This document shows, one piece after another, positions 1 to 5,675 of a stretch of 9,016 nucleotides of DNA. The notes below the pieces were generated by a model. It had not been told where the DNA came from. It made no database searches and saw nothing but the letters and a program-made list of their open reading frames with translations. Origin of the DNA: Anaerolineales bacterium. GTDB lineage: Bacteria > Chloroflexota > Anaerolineae > Anaerolineales > UBA4823. The DNA lies in the NCBI GenBank assembly GCA_016932955.1, contig JAFGBV010000018.1, positions 1-9,016 of the forward strand, given 5' to 3'. A program made the position numbers and the translations under genes. Each line of letters begins with the position of its first letter. Position 1 is the first letter of the stretch.

Positions 1-119
1 GCGCCCTGCGGCAGGCTGCAAGCCAGCGCAAGCAGGAGCAAGAAAAGGATGCCGAAAGGCAGGGGCAGAGAATACTTCGCTGTACTGCTGTGGGTGGGTT
101 CTGAGTCCATAGATGTCAT
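1..119 (-). CDS. N-terminus of a probable lipoprotein or membrane protein (cut by window edge)
   Basis: Only the first 39 codons are inside the window; the gene continues beyond base 1. Translation gives a polar N-terminus (MTSMDSEPTHSSTAKYS), a hydrophobic stretch at about residues 18-33 (PFGILFLLLLALA) and then Cys34 followed by SLPQG. This resembles a type II signal peptide with an A-L-A-C lipobox. The n-region is long and carries just one Lys, so an N-terminal membrane anchor is the alternative. I chose the ATG at 119 because an AGG lies 5 bases upstream. An in-frame ATG at 110 has no ribosome binding site. The gene starts 50 bp after the S9 peptidase stop on the same strand, so it could be co-transcribed with it. 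The function cannot be told from this fragment. Confidence 0.45.
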   Translation of the reverse strand, partial: MTSMDSEPTHSSTAKYSLPLPFGILFLLLLALACSLPQG

Positions 120-169
120 GCTTGCCTGACGAGACCTTTACCAGAACTGCAGCTTCAACCGCCGAATCG

Positions 170-2365
170 TTATGTCGGAATCAGGTCGAGCGGCTCGCCG
201 AGCAGGTAGTGGCTGAACCAGCTCAGGTTCTGGTGCATTACGGCATGGTTCTCGCGTGGTTTGGTGATGGGGTGGCCCATGCCGGGAAAGATAAACAATT
301 CCACTGGCAGGCCCATCTCCTTCAAGCCGCGGTATAGCTCAGTGGCATTCGAAAGCGGCACGCGGCGATCATCTGAGCCGTGCTGGATTAGCATGGGCGT
401 GCTGGCTTCGGGCAGGCCGCTGATTGGAGCGGTCTTGATGTATTCCTCGCGTCTGCTAAAGGGCGAGCCAGACAAGTAATCTACGGTGAAATCGGGGATG
501 TCGTTGCTGATGTGATAGGTATACCAGTCAGAGACGCCCGCCCCTACCGAGACGGCCCTGAATTTTTTTGAGCGCAGCCCGGCAAAGGCCGAGATGTAGC
601 CACCTTGCGACCAACCCATGCAACCGACGCGTTCTGGGTCCACCCAGCCCAACCCCGCCAGGTAATCTACTGCGCTTTCCAAGTCCCACAAGTCACCCAC
701 ACCCAGGTTATTGACGTTCAATTCCATAAAAGCCTGGCCACGCCCCATGGAACCGCGATAATTGGGCTTCAGTACCAGGAATCCCTGGTTAGCAAACTGC
801 ACTGACGGATAGTAGCGCAGGTCCTCACCGCTGATCAGGTAGCTGTGCGAGCTGTCCGTCGGGCCGCCGTGGACAACAAAGACCAGCGGGTACTTCTTGG
901 CCTGGTCGAAGTCGACAGGCTTGCGCAACACGCCCTCGATCTCTACGCCATCTTTGCTCTTCCAGCGGATTGTCTCCACCGTGCCCATTAACCAGCCCGC
1001 CAGCGCCTGCCCATAATCCGTCAGACGTTGGACGCGCCAGGGTCTCCCGGAGCCATCCGGGCGAGCCAGGCAGGCTTCGGGGAAGCTGCTGGCGTTGGCG
1101 GCCACCAGGCCGATGCTCCCGGCGGCGGAAATGTGGAAATCGTACCAGGGCCAGAGCGACTGCTCGTCCGGGCCAAGCAACTCCAGGACAGTGTACTGAC
1201 CATCACCGTGGAAGCGCGCCAGACGCACAACCGTTCCATCATAGTACAGACCAAAAATACCGCTTTCCACCCAATACACGGTGAGCACTAACTGGTCGAG
1301 TGAGGCACTGATGTTGTGCATACCGGCCAGGAAGGCTGCTTCATCGGAGGCTGCCAAGGCTGCTGGGACATCAATCACCCACAAGTCCGAGCGGGTGTAC
1401 ATCTTATCATCGCGTCCCTGGTACTCGATGAGCAGCTGGCTGCCATCCGGCGAGACGGCAGCAACCTGCGCCCGGGCTGGCAGGTTCAGACGGGTGAGGC
1501 GACCCAGGTAGGAATAGTCTTCTTTTTCAGGCGTTTCTGGCGTAGCAGGTTTCGAATCGCCAGACACTTTTTCGGCTTCCTTACGGGCTTTCTGGCGGGC
1601 GAGATATTCTGCCAGAGCTGCCCCGGCGTCTAGCTGCAGGCAGTAGACACTACCCTGGCGAAAATAGACCAGATCATCGCGTTGGCGGCAGTTCAAGTAC
1701 ACTGCATCACCGCGTGGCGAAGGAACCATTCCCACAATACGCAGCGGCTGCTCAAACAACTTGCTCAGTTCGACCACCGGAGGGGTGAGGGCTTTGGATT
1801 CATCCTCTGTGGCGGCGCGCATCTGGGAGAGGTAGTTGCGGGCTTCATCCAAGCCAGTGTAATACAGGGCTGAAGCGCTGTCTTCCTGCTCAAAGTGAAC
1901 AAAGTTGCCAAATTTCTCCTGGCGGGCTTTTTTCTCATCTCGCTCTGGATTGCTGGCAAGGTAAAGAAAGCCCCCGGCAAAGGGCTTGAAGGCTTCCACA
2001 CCTGTCTTATGATCTGTGACTCGCCAGCCTTCGCCGACCAAACCTTCGTACAACCAGATCTGCGGCTTATCCTGAGGAGCATCGCCATTACCGCCGGGTG
2101 TCTTCAGCAGCGCCAGCGTCTCCTCGTCCACCCATTCCACCTGGCTAACACTGCCTGTACGGGTGAGCGGGAAAACTCGACCGCGCCCCTGGTCATAGAT
2201 CAAACACTGCGTCTCGTAGCGGTCCTCGTTCCAATCGGCGCGCCGCGCTGAGATCGCCACCCGTCCTCCTGCAGGTGAGACACGCGTTTCCAGCGGAACT
2301 TCAAGAGCCAACATGTCCCGCAAGCTGGGGAGGTAAGAGGTGGATGAGCTTTGTGGTTCAGGCAT
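170..2365 (-). CDS. S9 family serine peptidase (prolyl oligopeptidase / acylaminoacyl-peptidase type)
   Basis: This 731-residue protein has the two-part layout of S9 enzymes. An N-terminal beta-propeller region (about residues 15-455) with repeats such as SPDGSQLLIEYQGRDD limits access to the active site, and an alpha/beta-hydrolase domain (about 465-720) cleaves short peptides. The catalytic residues are visible: oxyanion-hole HGG at 499-501, nucleophile Ser586 in GWSQGGY, Asp666 in HGSDDRRVP and His698 in GMGHP. Length and motifs fit the S9C acylaminoacyl-peptidase-like group. There is no signal peptide, so it is probably cytoplasmic and acts in peptide turnover. A charged segment rich in Lys, Glu and Pro (about 255-285) looks like a disordered loop in the propeller. 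The start is the ATG at 2365, which has AAGGAG six bases upstream; an in-frame TTG at 2380 lies upstream of good ribosome binding sequence and is unlikely. The gene follows the SRPBCC fusion by 31 bp. The exact substrate is unknown. Confidence 0.93.
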   Translation of the reverse strand: MPEPQSSSTSYLPSLRDMLALEVPLETRVSPAGGRVAISARRADWNEDRYETQCLIYDQGRGRVFPLTRTGSVSQVEWVDEETLALLKTPGGNGDAPQDKPQIWLYEGLVGEGWRVTDHKTGVEAFKPFAGGFLYLASNPERDEKKARQEKFGNFVHFEQEDSASALYYTGLDEARNYLSQMRAATEDESKALTPPVVELSKLFEQPLRIVGMVPSPRGDAVYLNCRQRDDLVYFRQGSVYCLQLDAGAALAEYLARQKARKEAEKVSGDSKPATPETPEKEDYSYLGRLTRLNLPARAQVAAVSPDGSQLLIEYQGRDDKMYTRSDLWVIDVPAALAASDEAAFLAGMHNISASLDQLVLTVYWVESGIFGLYYDGTVVRLARFHGDGQYTVLELLGPDEQSLWPWYDFHISAAGSIGLVAANASSFPEACLARPDGSGRPWRVQRLTDYGQALAGWLMGTVETIRWKSKDGVEIEGVLRKPVDFDQAKKYPLVFVVHGGPTDSSHSYLISGEDLRYYPSVQFANQGFLVLKPNYRGSMGRGQAFMELNVNNLGVGDLWDLESAVDYLAGLGWVDPERVGCMGWSQGGYISAFAGLRSKKFRAVSVGAGVSDWYTYHISNDIPDFTVDYLSGSPFSRREEYIKTAPISGLPEASTPMLIQHGSDDRRVPLSNATELYRGLKEMGLPVELFIFPGMGHPITKPRENHAVMHQNLSWFSHYLLGEPLDLIPT

Positions 2366-2371
2366 AGACGA

Positions 2372-2377
2372 CTCCTT
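2372..2377 (-). promoter_or_regulatory. Ribosome binding site of the S9 peptidase gene
   Basis: AAGGAG on the minus strand sits six bases before the ATG at 2365. It fixes that ATG as the start in preference to the in-frame TTG at 2380, which would overlap it. Confidence 0.75.
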
Positions 2378-2396
2378 CAATTCCAGGTTGAATAGA

Positions 2397-3761
2397 TTAC
2401 ACTCCCAGGTCGACGCGCTCCTGCTCAGAGAGCAGCTCGCGGGCGATCAATGCCGGGGCATCCTTGTCCGTCTCGGGATTGGGGATGATGGTCAGATAGA
2501 CACTGGAGAGGCTCCCGTCTGAGGCAAAGACCCAGTGAGCAACGTGAAATTTATCCTCTGGCTGCTGGTAAGCCTCCGCCAGCTCCTGCACCAGGGCCAC
2601 ATACCCATCTGGCAGCAGCTCGCGCACCTGCTCGGGCGTCCAGCCAGGAAAGACGGTGACTGCCACCAATGTGCCGGGGAACTGCTTCACGGCGCTGCGC
2701 GGCGATTGTTCTGCCAGGCAGGCAGGCAGATTCTCTAACACGCCCTCAACAGCGTAAGCAAACTCTGTGCCAGAGGTGATCTGGGCAACGACTCGCCGGG
2801 TGGCGTCAGCCTGGGCGGTAGATGATAAATGGGCCAGCCCCTGGGAAGCGCTGGCTTGCATGCGGCTCTCGACGAGCTCGCGTTGGAGCGCGGGCGGGAG
2901 GGGGGTGGGACCGAGGGAAGCTGTTTCAGATGGCTGGATGGGTACTTGTGTCGTGGCAGGCTTGCGTGCCGCCCGGCGGCTGAGCACGAAGCCGGTCAGC
3001 AAGCCACCCAGTGCAGCCGGCAGCATGAACGTAGCCAGGGCAGCGGTGATAGCCATCAAAATGGCAGTAAATTCACTATCGGTGATTTCCCATAAAAAGA
3101 ACAGGCTGCCAACCAATGATCCACCCAACCCGGCTAGCATGCCCGCCAGCAGGCCGCGGCGCAACTGCAGGCGCGCCGGCGTGCTTTCACGACGCACCCA
3201 CAACCAGGCTGCCAGCCCTCCGGCGGTCAGGGTGTTGACCACCAGGCAGGGGATCAGCGCAGATAGAAAGCCAATCCCGATCATGGCTGCCATCAACGCC
3301 AGATAGCTGCGTCCGCGCAAGGTGGGTGCCTCGCCTGTTTCGACAGGCACAGGCTCCGCTGTGAGGATAGGCTGGGGAGCAGGCAGTGGGGTTCCCTCCA
3401 GCAGGCGCTTCAGGCGGTCTATCGCAGTAGAGATATCCTCGATGTGCGCTTTGCCACCGTCGGGGAACGAAGCCCCGCTGCGCGGCAGGACCTCTACCTC
3501 AAGCCGTGTGCCGCTGCCCGGCGTCTCGCTAAAGCGAAAAATCGTCTCCATCCATTTGCCCTGCAGGCCAACCTGCTGTCGAAATTTATAATGAACAAGT
3601 TGGGTAGGTTCGCCAACAGACCAGCGTAGGATGGCCCCCTCTTCCCAGGCAGGCACTACAGATTCCAGTGCCCCTCCCCACCAGGCCTGCCAGTTCTCTG
3701 CGTTGGTGAAGTATTCCCAGACTGCACTCAATGGGCGGTAGATGATCAGGCTGGTCTTCAT
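2397..3761 (-). CDS. SRPBCC-domain protein fused to a membrane region and a C-terminal soluble domain
   Basis: This 454-residue protein has three parts. Residues 1-122 look like an SRPBCC (START/polyketide-cyclase, AHSA1-like) domain: an opening strand 'SLIIYRPLSAVWEYFTNAENWQAWW', a later 'ETIFRFSETPGSGTRLEVEV', and a closing helix 'HIEDISTAIDRLKRLLEG'. This fold binds hydrophobic small molecules. A Pro-rich linker (125-147) leads to about four hydrophobic segments (roughly 152-171, 172-189, 203-223 and 229-260) with many Gly and Ala, bounded by Arg-rich turns. A second Pro-rich linker (270-290) leads to a soluble C-terminal region (290-454) that I do not recognise. The ATG overlaps the dinB stop as ATGA, so translation is probably coupled; AGAGG upstream is the ribosome binding site. 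The SRPBCC assignment is fairly safe, but the role is unknown. It may be a membrane-tethered ligand sensor or carrier, which is inference. Confidence 0.85.
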   Translation of the reverse strand: MKTSLIIYRPLSAVWEYFTNAENWQAWWGGALESVVPAWEEGAILRWSVGEPTQLVHYKFRQQVGLQGKWMETIFRFSETPGSGTRLEVEVLPRSGASFPDGGKAHIEDISTAIDRLKRLLEGTPLPAPQPILTAEPVPVETGEAPTLRGRSYLALMAAMIGIGFLSALIPCLVVNTLTAGGLAAWLWVRRESTPARLQLRRGLLAGMLAGLGGSLVGSLFFLWEITDSEFTAILMAITAALATFMLPAALGGLLTGFVLSRRAARKPATTQVPIQPSETASLGPTPLPPALQRELVESRMQASASQGLAHLSSTAQADATRRVVAQITSGTEFAYAVEGVLENLPACLAEQSPRSAVKQFPGTLVAVTVFPGWTPEQVRELLPDGYVALVQELAEAYQQPEDKFHVAHWVFASDGSLSSVYLTIIPNPETDKDAPALIARELLSEQERVDLGV

Positions 3762-4348
3762 ACAATTACCTCTTCTTCCCTGGCTGCGGAAGCCTGGCGC
3801 AGGACCTCAGCGATCTGCCCCAGGTGGGCATCGTCGTGCGCCAGCCCTGCCGCGAACATCATTACCGCGTTGCGCGGTTTGGCATTCGGGTGGTCAGCAA
3901 TGTAATTCACTTCCAGGTTTGGCGAGTCGGGCCAGGCATCCAGGAAAGCATGGCGCATACGGAGCGATTCTCGCAGGCGGTGTTGCAACTGCTCAACGGT
4001 GGTTACCGTCTGCCAGGGAACTTCGTAGCGTGAGCGTTCCTTGACCTCCACACCGCGCGCCAGGCTGGAGGCGCGGGCGGCGGCTTCTTCAGCCGAAGCG
4101 GTGGTGTGGACAATCACATGACCCAGCGTCCAGGGCATCGAAAGCTCCTCAGTCGTGGCGGCGTATTCGTCGTGCGCCAGCGGGTCAACCGGCTGAAAGG
4201 TCACGTCGGCATCTTGTGCACTGGCGATCAGGTTGAGCATCGTGTCCACCATCTCATCCGTCAGGCGATGTAAATCGTCAACCGTCAAACCGGTGCACAG
4301 GTCTTTCAAGGAGACCTTCTTCTCGCGCATTGCAGCAAAATCAAGCAT
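3758..4348 (-). CDS. DinB/YfiT-like four-helix-bundle protein (putative metal-dependent enzyme)
   Basis: The 196-residue product resembles the DinB superfamily, whose members are four-helix bundles with a three-histidine metal site. Some act as thiol-S-transferases or detoxification enzymes; many have no known role. The supporting signatures are 'SMPWTLGHVIVHTTASAEE' (His77 and His81), matching the usual W-x-x-x-x-H-x-x-x-H helix, and 'GLAHDDAHLGQIAEVLR' near the C-terminus (His171 and His175), matching the H-x-x-x-H-x-x-Q-I helix. No signal peptide is visible, so it is likely cytoplasmic. The start is the ATG at 4348 with GGAGG six bases upstream. A longer frame reaching 4414 would read through the hairpin at 4367-4402 and lacks a site. 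The stop overlaps the start of the SRPBCC fusion by 4 bp, and DinB and SRPBCC genes are often found together in bacterial genomes. The substrate is unknown. Confidence 0.82.
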   Translation of the reverse strand: MLDFAAMREKKVSLKDLCTGLTVDDLHRLTDEMVDTMLNLIASAQDADVTFQPVDPLAHDEYAATTEELSMPWTLGHVIVHTTASAEEAAARASSLARGVEVKERSRYEVPWQTVTTVEQLQHRLRESLRMRHAFLDAWPDSPNLEVNYIADHPNAKPRNAVMMFAAGLAHDDAHLGQIAEVLRQASAAREEEVIV

Positions 4349-4354
4349 TGATTT

Positions 4355-4359
4355 CCTCC
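4355..4359 (-). promoter_or_regulatory. Ribosome binding site of the dinB-like gene
   Basis: GGAGG on the minus strand lies six bases before the ATG at 4348 and decides that start. It sits just 7 bases beyond the yceI-dinB hairpin, so folding of the hairpin may affect access to it. Confidence 0.75.
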
Positions 4360-4366
4360 AAAAGGC

Positions 4367-4402
4367 AGAGACGCCGCATACAGGTTTGTATGCAGCGTCT
4401 CT
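4367..4402 (-). terminator. Long hairpin between the yceI-like and dinB-like genes (possible weak terminator or attenuator)
   Basis: AGAGACGCCGCATACA (4367-4382) and TGTATGCAGCGTCTCT (4387-4402) form a 16-bp stem with one mismatch (C4375 against A4394) around a 4-base loop. On the minus strand it starts 22 bases after the yceI-like stop and is followed by GCCTTTTGGAGG. The T-tract is therefore only four bases long and runs straight into the dinB ribosome binding site. It could be a leaky terminator that lowers downstream expression, an RNA-stabilising 3' structure, or a dispersed palindromic repeat. Confidence 0.55.
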
Positions 4403-4424
4403 ATGATAGCACAATTCAATCCAA

Positions 4425-4976
4425 TTATCCTGCGACCATTTCGGTCTCCGGTGTCTCTACTTTGACGATTTCAAGCTCAATGCTGATCTTGATCTCGTCA
4501 CTGACCAGCCACCCGCCCGTTTCCAGGGCGACATTCCATGTCAGGTTCCAATCTTTACGATTGATGACCGTTGTGGCGGTAAAGCCGGCGCTGGTCGAGC
4601 CCCAGGGGCTTCTGGCAATGCCGGAGTATTCGGTCTCCAGCACGACCTGGCGGGTGATGTCGCGGATGGTCAGGTCTCCGATGATGCGCCCGTGATTGTC
4701 GTCCAGGACCTCAACCCGCTTGCTCTTGAAGGTCAAGAGGGGATATTTTTCCGCATCCAGGAAGTCCGGCGAGCGCAGATGACCATCGCGCTGGTCTTCC
4801 CTGGTGTTGATGCTGGCGGCCTCAATCTGCACGTCCACGCTGGAGGCAGACGGGTTTTGCTCGTCAAACTCGACGCTGCCGTCAAACCGGTCAAAGCGGC
4901 CGCGCACATTCGAGATCATCATATGGCGAGCAGTGAAGTTGATTTCAGTATGTTGAGCATCTATTTTCCAAGTCAT
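4425..4976 (-). CDS. YceI-like lipocalin-fold protein
   Basis: The 183-residue protein matches the YceI family along its whole length. The family folds as an extended beta-barrel that binds polyisoprenoids or other long amphiphiles. Recognisable segments are 'WKIDAQHTEINFTARHMMISNVRGRFDRF' at residues 3-31, 'SINTREDQRDGHLRSPDFLDAEKYPLLTFKS' in the middle, 'GDLTIRDITRQVVLE' and 'INRKDWNLTWNVALETGGWLVSDEIKI' near the end. Unlike E. coli YceI there is no signal peptide, so this copy is probably cytoplasmic. The ATG has AAGGAG upstream (4985-4990). It lies downstream of the MarR gene on the same strand. It has its own likely promoter region holding a copy of the putative MarR operator, which suggests it is a MarR target. 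Confidence 0.93.
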   Translation of the reverse strand: MTWKIDAQHTEINFTARHMMISNVRGRFDRFDGSVEFDEQNPSASSVDVQIEAASINTREDQRDGHLRSPDFLDAEKYPLLTFKSKRVEVLDDNHGRIIGDLTIRDITRQVVLETEYSGIARSPWGSTSAGFTATTVINRKDWNLTWNVALETGGWLVSDEIKISIELEIVKVETPETEMVAG

Positions 4977-4996
4977 TTCTAATTCTCCTTGTAACG

Positions 4997-5025
4997 ATAA
5001 TATGTTTAGTTATTTGATATCTAAC
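4997..5025 (-). promoter_or_regulatory. Candidate promoter of the yceI-like gene
   Basis: On the minus strand GTTAGA (5020-5025) is a weak -35. It is spaced 17 bases from TATTAT (4997-5002), a good -10. The predicted RNA would start near 4990, almost at the ribosome binding site, giving a very short leader. The -35 lies within the operator-like palindrome at 5007-5027, so binding there would block it. Confidence 0.45.
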
Positions 5026-5027
5026 TA
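5007..5027. promoter_or_regulatory. Operator-like dyad upstream of the yceI-like gene
   Basis: TAGTTA (5007-5012) and TAACTA (5022-5027) are perfect inverted arms. Nested inside, off centre by about 1.5 bases, is TTTGATATCTAA (5013-5024), itself a near palindrome around GATATC. The string TT-x-GATATCTAA-x-TA (5013-5027) recurs at 5530-5544 in front of marR. Position, size and repetition fit a MarR-family operator; binding has not been shown. Confidence 0.5.
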
Positions 5028-5034
5028 CTTGCTT

Positions 5035-5059
5035 AAAAAAAGAGCGATCACTCTTTCTT
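5035..5059 (-). terminator. Intrinsic terminator of the marR-like gene
   Basis: On the minus strand AAAGAG (5051-5056) pairs with CTCTTT (5039-5044) around TGATCG. The pairing can extend by weak A-T and G-T pairs into a run of seven Ts. The TGA stop of marR lies in the loop, so the coding end and the terminator are merged. It separates marR from the yceI-like gene. Confidence 0.6.
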
Positions 5060-5494
5060 ACCAAGTTTGCGGCACAGTTTACCTAATAAGTCCTGCTCTT
5101 CTGGGCTGAGCACACTCATCTCATCGGCGATTGCTGCTGCATGTTGCGGGAACAATTCTGAAATGAGCTCTTCTCCTTGCCGGGTCAGCGAGACGGTGAT
5201 GAAGCGGCGGTCTTCGCTGCTGCGGATGCGCTGTACCAGGCCACACTTCTCAAGGTTATCGATCACCAGGGTGATGTTAGCAGTGCTAAGTAACAGCTTG
5301 TGGCTGATTTCCGTCTGGCACAAAGGACCCAGATGGTAGAGGGTCTCCAACACACCGAATTGAGTAGGAGTCAGGCTGCCATGGGTGCTGCGCTGGGAAA
5401 GCCGCTGCGCCAATGAACCGGTTGCCCGCGTCAGCTTGATAAACGTATTGAGAGCGAGCATGTCCCTGGGTGAGCCTTGATAATGTGTGGGCAT
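5048..5494 (-). CDS. MarR-family transcriptional regulator
   Basis: The 148-residue protein has the standard size and winged helix-turn-helix of MarR repressors. 'LTPTQFGVLETLYHLGPLCQTEISHKLLLSTANITLVIDNLEKCGLVQRI' covers about residues 41-90 and includes the recognition helix near 69-82. The wing carries the typical acidic/Arg pattern 'SSEDRRFITVSLTRQG' (92-107). Flanking helices would form the dimer interface. Cys59, Cys84 and Cys141 are present, so redox control is possible but untested. The start is taken as ATG 5494. A TTG at 5551 would place the promoter -10 inside the gene. ATG 5461 would remove part of the first helix region. No clear ribosome binding site precedes 5494. Repeated palindromes at its own promoter and before the yceI-like gene suggest self-repression and control of that gene, possibly with ligand-relieved binding as in other MarR proteins. 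Confidence 0.9.
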   Translation of the reverse strand: MPTHYQGSPRDMLALNTFIKLTRATGSLAQRLSQRSTHGSLTPTQFGVLETLYHLGPLCQTEISHKLLLSTANITLVIDNLEKCGLVQRIRSSEDRRFITVSLTRQGEELISELFPQHAAAIADEMSVLSPEEQDLLGKLCRKLGKKE

Positions 5495-5522
5495 AGTTGT
5501 GTAATCGCAAATGATTATGTTC

Positions 5523-5551
5523 TTGATAGTTCGATATCTAAATAATATCAA
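5523..5551 (+). promoter_or_regulatory. Candidate promoter of the metalloprotease operon, overlapping the marR promoter
   Basis: TTGATA (5523-5528) and TATCAA (5546-5551) are spaced by 17 bases on the plus strand and match sigma-70 elements at 5/6 and 4/6 positions. They are also exact inverted repeats of each other, so they may instead be regulator half-sites. If used, transcription would start near 5558 with a leader of about 118 bases. Confidence 0.3.
5530..5544. promoter_or_regulatory. Operator-like motif at the marR promoter
   Basis: TTCGATATCTAAATA matches 13 of 15 bases of the motif before the yceI-like gene (5013-5027). It overlaps the marR -10 and start point and lies within the spacer of the candidate divergent promoter. 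It is therefore well placed for self-repression by MarR. Confidence 0.5.
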
Positions 5552-5570
5552 AATTGTCCTATTCTGTCAA
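5542..5570 (-). promoter_or_regulatory. Sigma-70-type promoter of the marR-like gene
   Basis: On the minus strand TTGACA (5565-5570, perfect -35) is followed after 17 bases by TATTAT (5542-5547, 5/6 match to TATAAT). Transcription would begin near 5535, leaving a leader of about 41 bases before the ATG at 5494. This is the clearest promoter in the window. Confidence 0.75.
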
Positions 5571-5624
5571 GGGTCAATTTGCGGTAAAATATGGCAGCGA
5601 ATGACTGTGTCTCTGCCCTTTAAT

Positions 5625-5639
5625 CTGCACAGTGTGCAG
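5625..5639. repeat. Perfect 15-bp dyad in the metalloprotease leader
   Basis: CTGCACA (5625-5631), a central G, and TGTGCAG (5633-5639) form a perfect inverted repeat that ends 36 bases before the GTG start. As RNA it gives a 6-bp stem with a three-base loop. It could be a regulator site or an mRNA hairpin; nothing else supports a function. Confidence 0.35.
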
Positions 5640-5664
5640 CCATCGTGGAGAATACCACTACATC

Positions 5665-5670
5665 AAGGAA
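5665..5670 (+). promoter_or_regulatory. Ribosome binding site of the metalloprotease gene
   Basis: AAGGAA lies five bases before the GTG at 5676. It fixes the start so that translation begins directly at a normal-length signal peptide. Confidence 0.65.
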
Positions 5671-5675
5671 AATCA

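Noticed and set aside
2767..3306. Plus-strand 179-residue open frame
   Set aside because: It is antisense to the SRPBCC fusion, has a low-complexity Arg/Ser/Ala-rich translation, and has no ribosome binding site or recognisable motif.
5495..5551. N-terminal extension of the marR-like gene to a TTG at 5551
   Set aside because: The extension would cover the marR -10 and predicted start point, so it could not be translated from that promoter.
5511..5675. N-terminal extension of the metalloprotease to 5511 or to ATG 5601
   Set aside because: Neither start has a ribosome binding site, and both would put a long tail in front of a clear signal peptide that begins at GTG 5676.
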